Source: an uncultured Chloroflexus sp. (GTDB lineage: Bacteria; Chloroflexota; Chloroflexia; Chloroflexales; Chloroflexaceae). From it: a stretch of 64,000 nt of DNA. The notes under the pieces were generated by a model. It made no database searches and had not been told where the DNA came from. It worked only from the letters and a program-made list of their open reading frames with translations. Where the stretch lies: contig NZ_CALFBQ010000009.1 in assembly GCF_937951745.1 (NCBI RefSeq), positions 1 through 64,000 on the forward strand, read 5' to 3'. The stretch's first letter is position 1. The number at the start of each line of letters is the position of its first letter. The position numbers and the translations under genes are program-made. This document shows positions 54,734 to 63,172 of this stretch, piece by piece.

Positions 54734-56662
54734 ATGCGGATACAACCACACAACCCATCCCCCCGTCCTACAAGACCGCGCGCCTTTACCACGAGATATG
54801 CGCGCCGGATCGTCATCTGGCTGCTTACGCTGCTGATTCGGTTCACTATTGCGGTTGCGCTCCTGTTGACCTTACGCTGGATCGTGCTGCGCTTCCGGCG
54901 GGTGCGCATCCGGCCCACCCCTTACGCCACACCGCCGATCGGGCCAGAGGCGATTGACACCAAACGCCGGCGAATTGTGCTCAGTGATTTGCATTTGGGC
55001 GGCGGCGACCGACGCGATGATTTTTGCGATGATGAAGTATTGATTGCCTTTCTCGAACATTACGTCGCGCACGAACCAACCGAACTCATTCTCGCCGGCG
55101 ACACGTTTGAGTTTTTGCAGATCAGTTTGCCCGACGTGGCCGATGATGAATGGTCGCAACGGGCTGCTGCCCGGCGCTTGCAAGCGATCATTGCCGCGCA
55201 TGCCGGCGTATTTGCTGCTCTACGCCGGTTTGCGCAGCAAGCTGGCAACCAACTGACAATCTTAATCGGCAACCACGACTTTGAACTACACTACCCAGCG
55301 GCCAAAGAGGTCTTGCGACAAACGCTGGGCCTACCGCCGGATGATCCGCGGCTGCGGTTTGGGATCAGCTATCACGGCGGCGGCGTCTATATCGTGCATG
55401 GAAACCAATTTGACCGCTGGAACCGCTTCGTCAATTTTGCCAGCATTAGCGAACCGTTTGAGGTCGTGCGCGGCACCCAGTTGGTCAAAGAGGTCATCAA
55501 CGAACTCGAAGAAGACCCCTTCCCGCTCGCGCCACTGGTTGACAACATCAAACCATCATCGGCGTTTTTTTGGTACTTGATCAGCTTGCAACGGTTGCGC
55601 GATCCGGCGGCGCGGCGGTTTGTCACCCGCGGCGTGATCGGCTTTTTGCAAGTCACGGCGTGGGCGCCGCCGCACCATCTGTCAAGCGAACCGGACGAAT
55701 GGTTGCAACGGTCGCCGTTGATCGTGCTGTGGCCACCGATTGCGGCTTTGCGCCGGCGACGGGTGGCACGCCATCAAGCGATTGCGCGCCAGTTTGGGGC
55801 GGCTGCCGAAGCGGTGGGTGATCTGCCAGAGATGGTTGATCAGGTGCGTGATGAAGCGCGCCGGCAAGCCAGCCGCGAAGTGGCCACCTTCAACGACGAG
55901 ATTGCGCGCGACATTGCACGGCTGGCCTGCCAGCCAGCCTACCGCGACGACCGACTGTTTGTGTGCGGGCATACTCACGTGGCGCGGGTGATCGATCTCG
56001 GCAATGGCCGTCGCTACATCAATGTCGGTACGTGGACTGATGTAGTATTTGATGTGGAGACGATGCGGCGACCGCGCCAACGCTACCCATTTCTCGAAAT
56101 CAGCAACGGCAGTGACGGCGCGCCGCACGGACGGCTGTTGGTCTGGTATGGGCCAGATCAGCCGCCACAACCGTGGTACGACGAGGAACCGCCGCGGCAG
56201 CGACGGCAAAGTCGTGTACAATATAGGCGCAAAGGAAACGGTGTAACAGCGCAAGCACGAAGTCGCGAAGACCATTCACAACGAGGGTACTACGTTAAGC
56301 AGGAGGGAACCATGAAACATGTGTTACGCATTCTCGGCATTGCAGCAGTGGTAGGGCTGGCAATTGCCATCTTCCGCGCCGTGCGCCAATATCAGGAGGA
56401 CAGTGTGTTTGACCTGACTCCGGCGACGAATACCAATACGGCGAACAATAGTGGGCAGCGTGGGAGCATTAGCCCTGAACTGCTCAGTATGTTGGCCGAT
56501 CCCGGCGACAAGGGGCCGGTTGAGCTGATGGTGGATGCGAACGGCAAGGAGTGGCTAGTGAACCGGCGCAACGGCTACCGCTACCCGATTGAAGACGGCA
56601 TTCCGATCATGCTGCTCGAAGAGGGTGAGAAAAACAAAGACGAGAGCCTGATCCAGAAGTAA
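54734..56662 (+). CDS. Metallophosphoesterase fused in frame to a Trm112-like membrane protein
   Basis: 642 residues. Residues 1-60 have a basic start and one membrane helix ([22 protein letters not shown]). The calcineurin-like phosphoesterase domain (about 78-475) has [39 protein letters not shown] and CGHTHVARV. After a basic, low-complexity linker the frame runs into an independent-looking module from residue 527 ([10 protein letters not shown], one membrane helix, then a Trm112/UPF0434-like end [18 protein letters not shown] to [15 protein letters not shown]). A good ribosome site (GGAGGGAACC) precedes that internal ATG, so the tail may also be made separately. Phosphoesterase substrate unknown. 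Confidence 0.75.
   Translation: MRIQPHNPSPRPTRPRAFTTRYARRIVIWLLTLLIRFTIAVALLLTLRWIVLRFRRVRIRPTPYATPPIGPEAIDTKRRRIVLSDLHLGGGDRRDDFCDDEVLIAFLEHYVAHEPTELILAGDTFEFLQISLPDVADDEWSQRAAARRLQAIIAAHAGVFAALRRFAQQAGNQLTILIGNHDFELHYPAAKEVLRQTLGLPPDDPRLRFGISYHGGGVYIVHGNQFDRWNRFVNFASISEPFEVVRGTQLVKEVINELEEDPFPLAPLVDNIKPSSAFFWYLISLQRLRDPAARRFVTRGVIGFLQVTAWAPPHHLSSEPDEWLQRSPLIVLWPPIAALRRRRVARHQAIARQFGAAAEAVGDLPEMVDQVRDEARRQASREVATFNDEIARDIARLACQPAYRDDRLFVCGHTHVARVIDLGNGRRYINVGTWTDVVFDVETMRRPRQRYPFLEISNGSDGAPHGRLLVWYGPDQPPQPWYDEEPPRQRRQSRVQYRRKGNGVTAQARSREDHSQRGYYVKQEGTMKHVLRILGIAAVVGLAIAIFRAVRQYQEDSVFDLTPATNTNTANNSGQRGSISPELLSMLADPGDKGPVELMVDANGKEWLVNRRNGYRYPIEDGIPIMLLEEGEKNKDESLIQK
56312..56662 (+). CDS. Trm112-like single-span protein from internal start (alternative product)
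   Basis: Within the long frame, ATG at 56312 is preceded by AGGAGGGAACC at ideal spacing. It would give a 116-aa protein with a membrane helix ([21 protein letters not shown]), an Asn/Thr linker and a Trm112/UPF0434-type C-terminus ([40 protein letters not shown]). The zinc Cys residues of some Trm112 proteins are absent. TACAAT at 56218-56223 could be a -10 box. Confidence 0.5.
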   Translation: MKHVLRILGIAAVVGLAIAIFRAVRQYQEDSVFDLTPATNTNTANNSGQRGSISPELLSMLADPGDKGPVELMVDANGKEWLVNRRNGYRYPIEDGIPIMLLEEGEKNKDESLIQK

Positions 56663-57018
56663 GGGCAGGCAAAGGCGCCGGGAGGGTTTCACGCCAAGGT
56701 GCGAAGAACGCGAAGCACGCAGAGGGTTTCACGCCAAGGTGCGAAGAACACTCAGAATGCAAAGTTTTGTTGTGGGGGCGTACACAGGCTGTAGGCTGCC
56801 TTGCAGGGTTCGGCGCGTGGTTGGCTTGGCTAACATTCCTTCCCCCTCCTCCGCTGGAGCAGGGGGATAGAACGCTAAAAGCACGAAGATTTGTTATAGT
56901 TGCGCAGCGCGCGAGTAGCACCCCTTTTCAAATCCTCAGTGACCTTTGCACTCTTTGCGTCCTTGCGTCAGGTTTGATTGCGCCCTTTGCGGCTTGGCTT
57001 CGACTAGAAAGTGTGGCT
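56663..57018. other. 356-bp repeat-rich region upstream of trpB
   Basis: GCAAAG/CTTTGCG mosaic, the 28-bp duplication, and a CCTTCCCCCTCCTCCGC / GGAGCAGGGGGA stem around 56840-56870. Although the trpB frame is open through much of it, composition is not coding and there is no ribosome site. Confidence 0.55.
56682..56749. repeat. 28-bp direct repeat
   Basis: Two copies of a sequence beginning GAGGGTTTCACGCCAAGG (56682-56709 and 56722-56749) lie 40 bases apart in the region before trpB, part of the purine-rich repeat mosaic. Confidence 0.7.
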
Positions 57019-58209
57019 ATGCAGGACGTGGTTTCGCGACCGGGGAGATTCGGCCCGTATGGTGGGCGATACGTGCCCGAAACGCTGATGCCGGCGGTCA
57101 CAGCGCTGGAAGAGGCATACGAGGTGGCGAAGGCCGACCCGTCGTTTTGGGAGGAGTTAGCGCTGCTGCACCGCACCTACACCGGCAGACCGACGCCATT
57201 GACGTTTGCGGCGCGGCTGACCGCCCACTGCGGCGGGGCGCAGATCTACCTCAAGCGCGAGGATTTGGCTCACACTGGCGCGCATAAGATCAACAATGCG
57301 CTGGGACAGGGGTTGCTGGCGAAGCGCATGGGTAAGCGGCGGGTGATCGCCGAGACCGGCGCTGGCCAGCACGGCGTGGCGACAGCGACGGTCTGTGCGC
57401 TGCTTGGGCTTGAGTGCGTGGTGTATATGGGGGTGGATGACATGGCCCGCCAGCGGCCCAATGTCTTCCGCATGCGTTTGCTGGGGGCCGAGGTGCGCGG
57501 CGTAACCAGCGGTTCGCGCACGCTGAAAGATGCGATTAACGAAGCGATGCGCGATTGGGTGACCAATCCCGATAGCTATTATCTGCTGGGATCGGCGTTG
57601 GGGCCGCACCCCTACCCAACGATGGTACGCGACTTCCAGCGCGTGATCGGTGTAGAAGCCCGCGAACAAATCCTCGCTGCAACGGGCCGGTTGCCGGATG
57701 TGGTGGTGGCCTGCGTCGGCGGTGGCTCGAACGCGATCGGTATCTTTCACCCTTTCCTTGACGATCACGAAGTAGCACTGCGCGGCGTTGAGGCTGGCGG
57801 CAGAGGTAAGGGGCTTGGCGAGCATGCGGCCCGCTTTCGCGCTGCGACCCCCGGTGTGTTGCAGGGCACCTATTCGTATGTGTTGCAGGATGAAGCCGGC
57901 CAGATTGCGCTGACCCACTCGGTAAGCGCCGGGTTGGATTATGCCAGCATTGGCCCCGAGCATGCATGGCTGCACGATAGCGGACGAGCAACGTACACCG
58001 CTGCTAGTGATGAGGAAGCGCTAGCTGCGTTCCAGTTGTTAGCGAAGCTAGAAGGGATCATTCCTGCCTTGGAGAGCGCCCATGCGGTAGCGGAGGCGAT
58101 CCGGCTTGCACCCACAATGCGGCCCGACCAGATTATTTTGATCAACCTATCGGGACGCGGCGACAAAGATATCTTCACCGTCGCCGATCTGTTGGGGGTC
58201 GATATCTAG
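57019..58209 (+). CDS. trpB: Tryptophan synthase beta chain
   Basis: Joins indole and serine to give tryptophan, using pyridoxal phosphate. 396 residues of the TrpB1 type. The N-terminus [19 protein letters not shown] is classic; the PLP Lys lies in [14 protein letters not shown]; the phosphate cup is GGGSNAIG; the C-terminal NLSGRGDKD is conserved. The start ATG gives [12 protein letters not shown]; the upstream ribosome site is weak. No trpA follows; trpF is upstream across the metallophosphatase gene. Confidence 0.96.
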   Translation: MQDVVSRPGRFGPYGGRYVPETLMPAVTALEEAYEVAKADPSFWEELALLHRTYTGRPTPLTFAARLTAHCGGAQIYLKREDLAHTGAHKINNALGQGLLAKRMGKRRVIAETGAGQHGVATATVCALLGLECVVYMGVDDMARQRPNVFRMRLLGAEVRGVTSGSRTLKDAINEAMRDWVTNPDSYYLLGSALGPHPYPTMVRDFQRVIGVEAREQILAATGRLPDVVVACVGGGSNAIGIFHPFLDDHEVALRGVEAGGRGKGLGEHAARFRAATPGVLQGTYSYVLQDEAGQIALTHSVSAGLDYASIGPEHAWLHDSGRATYTAASDEEALAAFQLLAKLEGIIPALESAHAVAEAIRLAPTMRPDQIILINLSGRGDKDIFTVADLLGVDI

Positions 58210-58386
58210 AGGCGCAGAGGGAGCAAAAAACGCAAAGGCGCAGAGTTCGCACAGGACGCTGAAGATGTGAAGGCGAAGGCTATCAGTGCGCTTAAGTAGC
58301 CAAACCATCACAAATCTTTGCGACCTTCGCGTCCTTTACGTTAAAAAATCCTTTGCGTTACCGGCATCTTTTGCGTCTTTGTGTTG
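58210..58386. repeat. GCAAAG / CTTTGCG inverted mosaic, copy A
   Basis: Left arm GGCGCAGAGGGAGCAAAAAA..CGCAAAGGCGCAGAG; core GGCTATCAGTGCGCTTAAG...CCAAACCATCACAAA; right arm CTTTGCGACCTTCGCGTC..CTTTGCG. The core recurs at 59421 as GGCTACCAGCGCGCTTG...CCCAATCAC. Confidence 0.55.
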
Positions 58387-58410
58387 GTAGAGACGGACGG
58401 TCGTCTCTAC
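58387..58410. repeat. Palindrome before the lipid kinase
   Basis: GTAGAGACG / CGTCTCTAC perfect 9-bp arms, 6-nt loop GACGGT, 11 bases before the ATG. The GTAGAG..CTCTAC ends match the ACGGCTG-loop family. Confidence 0.55.
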
Positions 58411-58421
58411 AGGGTGTACGT

Positions 58422-59336
58422 ATGACAACGACGGTCATCTTGAATCCGGCGGCGGGGCGCGGGTTGGCGGGCCGGCGACGGGGCGCAATTGAAGCCGAAT
58501 TGCGTAAGCACGAGATTGAGTATGAAATCGTCACCACCCACGCTCGCGGCGGTGCGACTGAGCTGGCGATACAAGCTATGAATCGGGGTGCAAACCGGTT
58601 GGTAGCAGTAGGTGGCGACGGTACGATCAATGAGGTGGTCAACGGGATTATGGATAGCCGCAAAGGCGGGCAGGTTGCTCTAGGCATTATCCCGCTTGGC
58701 ACCGGCAGCGACTTCGTGAAATCACTGCCCGGCCTGCGTCTCGGCGATATTGCCGGCGCGGTGCAACGGCTGGCCAATAACCGCACGCAGGCGATTGATG
58801 TGGGCCGGATTCGGGTGGAAGCGGGCCGGTTGCAGCTTACCCGCTGTTTTATCAACGGCTTGGGCATGGGTCTCGATGCAGCGGTGGCAGTCGAGAGCCT
58901 TAAGATTAAGCGGTTGCGCGGCTTCGCGGTGTACTTGATCTCAGTATTCAAGGCGCTGGCCACGTACCGGCCCGGCCCGATGACGGTGCGTTTCGATGGG
59001 CAACGGGTCAGCCGCCAGCTTTTTTTTGCTAGCGTCGGCAATGGGCGTTGCCAAGGCGGCGGTTTCTGGATGACACCGGAGGCGAAGCTGGATGATGGTC
59101 TGCTCGATTTGTGTATCGTAGATACAATGCCGATCTCGCGCGCGCTGCGCAAGATTCCGTTGCTGATCCGCGGGGTGCATACCAACGAGCCGGAGGTGAC
59201 GATGGCCCGCGCGCGGCGGATTGAGGTGACGTGCCCGACGCCGATCCCGGTGGCGACCGATGGCGAAGTGATTGCGACGGCGGCGCAGCGGGTCGAGGTG
59301 GAGGTGTTGCCGCGAGCAGTGCGATTGGTGGTGTGA
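58422..59336 (+). CDS. Diacylglycerol/lipid kinase, YegS/BmrU family
   Basis: 304 residues. ATP-dependent phosphorylation of diacylglycerol or another lipid at the membrane. Motifs: ILNPAAGRGLAGRR, the nucleotide loop VAVGGDGTINEVVNGIM, and IPLGTGSDFVKSLPG. The C-terminal half is the beta-sandwich of the DAGK/sphingosine-kinase fold, with FASVGNGRCQGGGFWMTPEAKLDDG. The start gives MTTTVILNPAAG; an upstream frame crosses a palindrome and is not real. Monocistronic. Confidence 0.92.
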   Translation: MTTTVILNPAAGRGLAGRRRGAIEAELRKHEIEYEIVTTHARGGATELAIQAMNRGANRLVAVGGDGTINEVVNGIMDSRKGGQVALGIIPLGTGSDFVKSLPGLRLGDIAGAVQRLANNRTQAIDVGRIRVEAGRLQLTRCFINGLGMGLDAAVAVESLKIKRLRGFAVYLISVFKALATYRPGPMTVRFDGQRVSRQLFFASVGNGRCQGGGFWMTPEAKLDDGLLDLCIVDTMPISRALRKIPLLIRGVHTNEPEVTMARARRIEVTCPTPIPVATDGEVIATAAQRVEVEVLPRAVRLVV

Positions 59337-59548
59337 AAGGCGCAGAGAGGGCAGAGGCGCGCAGAGTCTAAACGCAAAGACGCTAAGATCGCAAAGAACG
59401 AGAAGGAATTTAATGGTGGGGGCTACCAGCGCGCTTGTACCCAATCACTAAAAAACCTTTGCGTCTTTGCGTTATTCCCTCTGTGCCCCGTGGCGTTCTG
59501 CTTGCGTTATCCCCTCTGCACCTTTGCCCACCTTGCGTCTCCATCTTA
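59337..59548. repeat. GCAAAG / CTTTGCG inverted mosaic, copy B
   Basis: Left arm GGCGCAGAGAGGGCAGAGGC..AACGCAAAGACGC, core GGCTACCAGCGCGCTTGTACCCAATCAC, right arm CCTTTGCGTCTTTGCGTTA and further CTTTGC runs. Same plan as copy A at 58210. Confidence 0.55.
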
Positions 59549-59577
59549 TTGACAAGCGGCTACCATCGCACTACAAT
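59549..59577 (+). promoter_or_regulatory. Promoter of tRNA-Sec
   Basis: Perfect TTGACA, 17-base spacer and TACAAT. The -10 box ends 7 bases before the first tRNA nucleotide, so transcription should start at or next to the mature 5' end. Confidence 0.85.
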
Positions 59578-59584
59578 CGCCGGC

Positions 59585-59678
59585 GAGAGCGCATGTAGCC
59601 CGGTGGCTGCCGCGGTCTTCAAAACCGTTGGGCGGAGTGACGAACTGCGCCGGTGGGTTCGACTCCCACGCGCTCTCG
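59585..59678 (+). tRNA. selC: Selenocysteine tRNA (anticodon TCA)
   Basis: 94 nt without an encoded CCA. The 8-bp acceptor stem GAGAGCGC / GCGCTCTC and discriminator G fit tRNA-Sec, which has 8 rather than 7 pairs. The D arm is TAGCC-CGGT-GGCTG, the anticodon arm GCGGT-CTTCAAA-ACCGT with TCA at 59619-59621, then a long variable arm (GGGCGGAGTGACGAACTGCGCC) and the T arm GTGGG-TTCGACT-CCCAC. It would read UGA as selenocysteine with SelB and a SECIS element. Its presence implies selA, selB, selD and selenoproteins elsewhere in the genome; none are recognised in this window. Confidence 0.92.
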
Positions 59679-59731
59679 CTGGGGCTGCCATCACGATCCG
59701 ACTGCTCTGTTAGGGAGAAGATTGCGCCTGT

Positions 59732-61171
59732 TTAGGATAAGACGTGACGCAGGGCTGGAAGCCGGCGGATGACGAGCCAGTCTAACACAACCACTAGCGC
59801 GAAAGAGAGACCGGCTAGCGGGAAGAGCGTCCCTAGCACGATAATAAGTATCAACAAGCCACGCATCAACGGAAGCTGTGGCATTGATGGCGCACCAAGG
59901 CGACCTTTTGGCCGACGCCGCCACCACATTACTGGCCCGGTGATTGACAGAAGGATCACCGTCAGCGCAGCAAAGAGCATGAGCAACTGATTCCAGAACC
60001 CGAAGAGACGCCCTTCATGCACGGCAATACCGGTCTCCACTAACTTCGGCACCAAGCCGTACTGCTCCCAGCCAATGTCAGCGAGTACACGACCACTATA
60101 CTGGTCAATATGAATTGTCCGGCTATTGGTCGGCTGATCGGCAAAGATAGTAATCGTGTAGACCCCTTCTGAACTACTTGGCGGCGTCACGCTGAATCCC
60201 ATCGGTACGCCTACTGCCTGCCCAAAGGCAACGACCGAGTCGATAGTGACTGGAGTGCTCACCGCCCCATGAGCAACGTTCGCGTTTGTGCTTGCACCCT
60301 CGCCTTGATGATCGGCATGCGGATTTGACTGTGGCAGAGGTGTGTCCTCAACTGCCCACGGCACGATCTTTTCAGAGCCGGTGTTCAAACTGGCCGCGGT
60401 CGTATCAGAAAGTGGCACATTCTCCCAAAGTTCAGGCGGGTATTGCGCCCAGACCCGCGCAAAGTTCGATCCCCAGAACGTCGCCCAAGGAAGACCGGTG
60501 ATAATGAGCAAAACTATGGCAAGTGAGGCCCAAACACCGGGCACTGCATGCAAGTCGCGCCAGAAAATCCGCCAGTTCTTGGTCGTAAGGCGGGGAAGCA
60601 ACACTCCCCAAATGGTTGATCCCTTCCTTGGCCACCAGAGGTAGAGACCGCTGATGGTCAGTATTAGACCCCAGCAAGCGGCAAGTTCAACTAGATAGTC
60701 GCCAATATCGCCGAGCAATAAACTCCCATGCAATTGAACCGCCGCCTCTTGCAGATTCCAGTCATCGTTGCGCTCACCGAGTATCTCGGCGGTATACGGG
60801 TTGACAAACACCGAGCGTGACTCGCCGCTTGCAGTACTGATCTTCACAATCGTGCTGCGATCCGCTGCCTTTGCGGTCTGAAATTCATTGAAGGTCGCAC
60901 CGGGATATTGCGCAAGCACGGCAGCGATTTGCACGCTTGGAGGTTGGACGGTTGTAGCGGGCGTAACCCGAGTGGGGTACATGAGGTCATCGAGTTGCGG
61001 TTTGAAGAGGTAGATGATACCAGTGATTGCCAACATGAGCATAAAAGGAAATACGAACAAGCCAGCATAGAAATGCCAGCGCCAAATGAGGCGGTAGAGG
61101 CGCGATGCAAGCGGAGTGTCGTTCCCCAAAGCAGTATCCGCCGATAGGGTTGTATCATTGGTAGTCAACAT
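59732..61171 (-). CDS. PepSY-domain membrane protein (iron-regulated PiuB type)
   Basis: 479 residues. PepSY_TM family: helix 1 follows RLIWRWHFYAGLFVFPFMLMLAITGIIYLF, with the His-containing WHFYAG motif. Periplasmic PepSY domains come between helices (LPQSNPHADHQGEG loop; YTITIFADQPTNSRTIHIDQYSGR). Further helices lie near residues 190-215, 240-260 and 395-470. Such proteins are often induced by iron limitation and take part in siderophore or metal uptake or ferric reduction. AAGAGG precedes the chosen ATG. A small membrane-protein gene lies 180 bases upstream in the same direction. Confidence 0.88.
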   Translation of the reverse strand: MLTTNDTTLSADTALGNDTPLASRLYRLIWRWHFYAGLFVFPFMLMLAITGIIYLFKPQLDDLMYPTRVTPATTVQPPSVQIAAVLAQYPGATFNEFQTAKAADRSTIVKISTASGESRSVFVNPYTAEILGERNDDWNLQEAAVQLHGSLLLGDIGDYLVELAACWGLILTISGLYLWWPRKGSTIWGVLLPRLTTKNWRIFWRDLHAVPGVWASLAIVLLIITGLPWATFWGSNFARVWAQYPPELWENVPLSDTTAASLNTGSEKIVPWAVEDTPLPQSNPHADHQGEGASTNANVAHGAVSTPVTIDSVVAFGQAVGVPMGFSVTPPSSSEGVYTITIFADQPTNSRTIHIDQYSGRVLADIGWEQYGLVPKLVETGIAVHEGRLFGFWNQLLMLFAALTVILLSITGPVMWWRRRPKGRLGAPSMPQLPLMRGLLILIIVLGTLFPLAGLSFALVVVLDWLVIRRLPALRHVLS

Positions 61172-61351
61172 GATGAACCTCTTGTGGATTGCATATCTTG
61201 TCTTGCTAGACACAGTGTCCCGTTCCGATTAATTCACGGCACGATGCTCATTCCCAACAGGAGACAAGTCGTATTCAGCAATATTGTGGATTGCTGAATA
61301 GAGTAACATCGGATAATGAGCGGTGAGACAATACTACAGTTGGGAAGAATG

Positions 61352-61789
61352 TTATGCAGCACGAGGTGGCGGAGAGAGCGGGGACATATCTAGATGGGAG
61401 AGATGTCCACCGAAGAGTTTTAAAGAGGTGATGAGAAGGGTCAGAAGAAATAACGCTACTATCGCCGAAGCAACTCCTTCGTAGACAGAACGTGGCAAGA
61501 GATTCGTTGCAGTAGAGGTTGTGAGTACATCCTCAGCAGCTATTTTGGGAGATGGCTGACTTGTGCGCCACAACATCTCACAAAGATAAAATGATATACC
61601 ATCATCACGTGCAGTATGCGTGGGAACCTGATGTAAGCGCATATCAATTGTTGCACAGTGGATGAGGCAGGCAAGTGGGTTGAGGATCGTGAGGATGAGT
61701 GCAATTAGGTATGCAAGGATAAACAACCATTTCCTTGCATTCGAGGGCAGTTCATATTGATAGTGAGGGTAACAAGCAGAAAGATGCAT
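61352..61789 (-). CDS. Small membrane protein with Cys/His motifs
   Basis: 145 residues with two hydrophobic segments (WLFILAYLIALILTILNPLACLIHCATID; VASAIVALFLLTLLITSLKLFGGH). Cys and His residues (ACLIHC, HLSACYPHYQYE, LCEMLW) and a short C-terminal HLSHLD suggest metal binding. The layout resembles small copper/iron-uptake-associated membrane proteins of the DUF2946 kind, but similarity is loose. AAGGTGAATT precedes the ATG. It lies just upstream of the PepSY gene, probably in one operon for metal handling. Confidence 0.6.
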   Translation of the reverse strand: MHLSACYPHYQYELPSNARKWLFILAYLIALILTILNPLACLIHCATIDMRLHQVPTHTARDDGISFYLCEMLWRTSQPSPKIAAEDVLTTSTATNLLPRSVYEGVASAIVALFLLTLLITSLKLFGGHLSHLDMSPLSPPPRAA

Positions 61790-61845
61790 AATTCACCTTA
61801 CTATAATGCTATAAGCATAACAACCATGTTGACATTTGTCAACCA

Positions 61846-62035
61846 ACGCGGGGCGCACCACAGGGTGTCGGGACGGGGCACCCCACGATACCCCCACGCC
61901 GGGGATACGACGCCCATCCCACGGTGCGGGACGCTAGGACGGGGTACCCCACACCGTGGGGGGCACCGCATGCGGTGCCCTTACGGGAACGGGGAACCCA
62001 CTCGGCGGGTACCCCACAGCGGGGCACACGGGCAT
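61846..62035. repeat. Cluster of GGGG/CCCC palindromes
   Basis: About ten short palindromes packed in 190 bases. Examples are GGGGTACCCC (61941-61950), CCCCACACCGTGGGG and the perfect 20-mer GGGCACCGCATGCGGTGCCC (61961-61980), with repeats of GGGGCACCCC, CGGGTACCCC and GCGGGGCACACGGG. The frame is open on several strands only because of base composition. It lies between the small membrane protein and the orphan gene, not in a coding sequence I can support. Confidence 0.7.
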
Positions 62036-62059
62036 TTGTTATTCACCTGTTGGCATTCG

Positions 62060-62947
62060 TCATCCGCCCGCTGCCAGCATTCGCAGTCGGCGATCAAGCG
62101 GGCCACTTGGGCGATACGCTGCGCTGTGCGCAGACCACGCTGGCAGGAGATCGCGCTCGATCCACATCCAGCGGTCGGTTGTGGTGGCGATGCTGCGCGC
62201 ACCGCTTAGTACTGTCGGTAGACCAAAGAAGGTGGAAAAGGATGGCCCACTAACCGGCCCGCCGCCGGTAAAGTCCATCCATGTTCCTAATGAGGCGATA
62301 AGACGGCCAAGGTCTGATAACTGTTCCATGTAGGGCGGTAAGATAGTCATCTGTTCGTGGCCGAGCAGCGTCATTGCAGCTTGGCTCACGAGTTCCCAGC
62401 CTTGCGTGAAGGTGGCCGGTTCACACAGAAGTCGGGCGCCTTCGTCGAGCAGGCGGAACGAGGTCAGGATGGCGTGATCGGCGTCAGTGGCGCAACGCTC
62501 TAGCTCGGCCAACCCGCCATGGATATACGCTAAATGTGCCCAGCCGGTATCTTGGAAGATAGCATCGTTGGCCTGTTTGATGACTAGTAAATCGGCTAAC
62601 AATTGGTCGGTAGCGGCTGTGTGCAGCAGCGTGGGTGCAAAGAGGGCAAGGGTTACACCACGCCCTACTAGATCGCCGAGGAGATCGAGAATGGCGGTTG
62701 ATGGCTGTAGCTGCGATGCGCCATTTGCGATTATCTGCTGAGGTGCGCGCAGTCGGTCGGCGAGAGCAATACCGATGCCGACTTGGGCCGAGGCAAATGC
62801 CGCGAGGCCGGCCCAACGGAAAAGCCATGGCTGGCGAAGGTACCAGTCGGCATAGGCAGCAGTAATAGCGCGATTGCGAGCGACGATCTGTTCCCGTGGC
62901 GGTAGATGTTGGTCGATGATGGCACACCAGTCAGCCTTGGTTGGCAT
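62060..62947 (-). CDS. Orphan 295-aa protein
   Basis: Not recognised. Mostly helical, with a Trp/aromatic-rich N-terminal segment (ADWCAIIDQHLPPREQIVAR, DWYLRQPWLFRWAGLAAF), a hydrophobic stretch (TLALFAPTLLHTAATDQLLADLL) and a GGGPVSGPSFSTFFGL loop. No signal peptide. The ATG at 62947 has GAGGAACCT at ideal spacing; an upstream ATG adds 9 residues. Codon use matches its neighbours. It may be a soluble or membrane-associated enzyme of a lineage-restricted family. Confidence 0.7.
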   Translation of the reverse strand: MPTKADWCAIIDQHLPPREQIVARNRAITAAYADWYLRQPWLFRWAGLAAFASAQVGIGIALADRLRAPQQIIANGASQLQPSTAILDLLGDLVGRGVTLALFAPTLLHTAATDQLLADLLVIKQANDAIFQDTGWAHLAYIHGGLAELERCATDADHAILTSFRLLDEGARLLCEPATFTQGWELVSQAAMTLLGHEQMTILPPYMEQLSDLGRLIASLGTWMDFTGGGPVSGPSFSTFFGLPTVLSGARSIATTTDRWMWIERDLLPAWSAHSAAYRPSGPLDRRLRMLAAGG

Positions 62948-63172
62948 AGGTTCCTCGGGGTAGTAGTGGGTCACCTAAAGGTGCGGAGGAGGTGAAGTGT
63001 GCAAGAGACGTTATACCGCAAAGCCGCCAAGGGCGCAAGGGTAGTAGGGTTATGGGCAAAGCGCGCATGCGACACCCTCCCCCCACCATCTTTTGCGCCT
63101 TCGCGCCTTCGCGTTTTACCTCCTTCACATCCTTCGCGTTTTGCCTCCTTCGTGCCCTTGCGTTGGATTCAT
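62948..63172. repeat. GCAAAG / CTTTGCG mosaic
   Basis: Left arm ACCGCAAAGCCGCCAAGGGCGC, right arm TTTGCGCCTTCGCGCCTTCGCG and CCTTCGTGCCCTTGCG. No gene. Another such region spans 63700-63835. Confidence 0.5.

Noticed and set aside
56767-57018. Long N-terminal extension of trpB
   Set aside because: It runs through repeat mosaics and a GC stem; the family start at [12 protein letters not shown] is well conserved.
61757-62333. Several overlapping plus-strand frames across the palindrome cluster
   Set aside because: They exist in multiple frames because GC-rich palindromes lack stops; none has a start signal or protein-like sequence.
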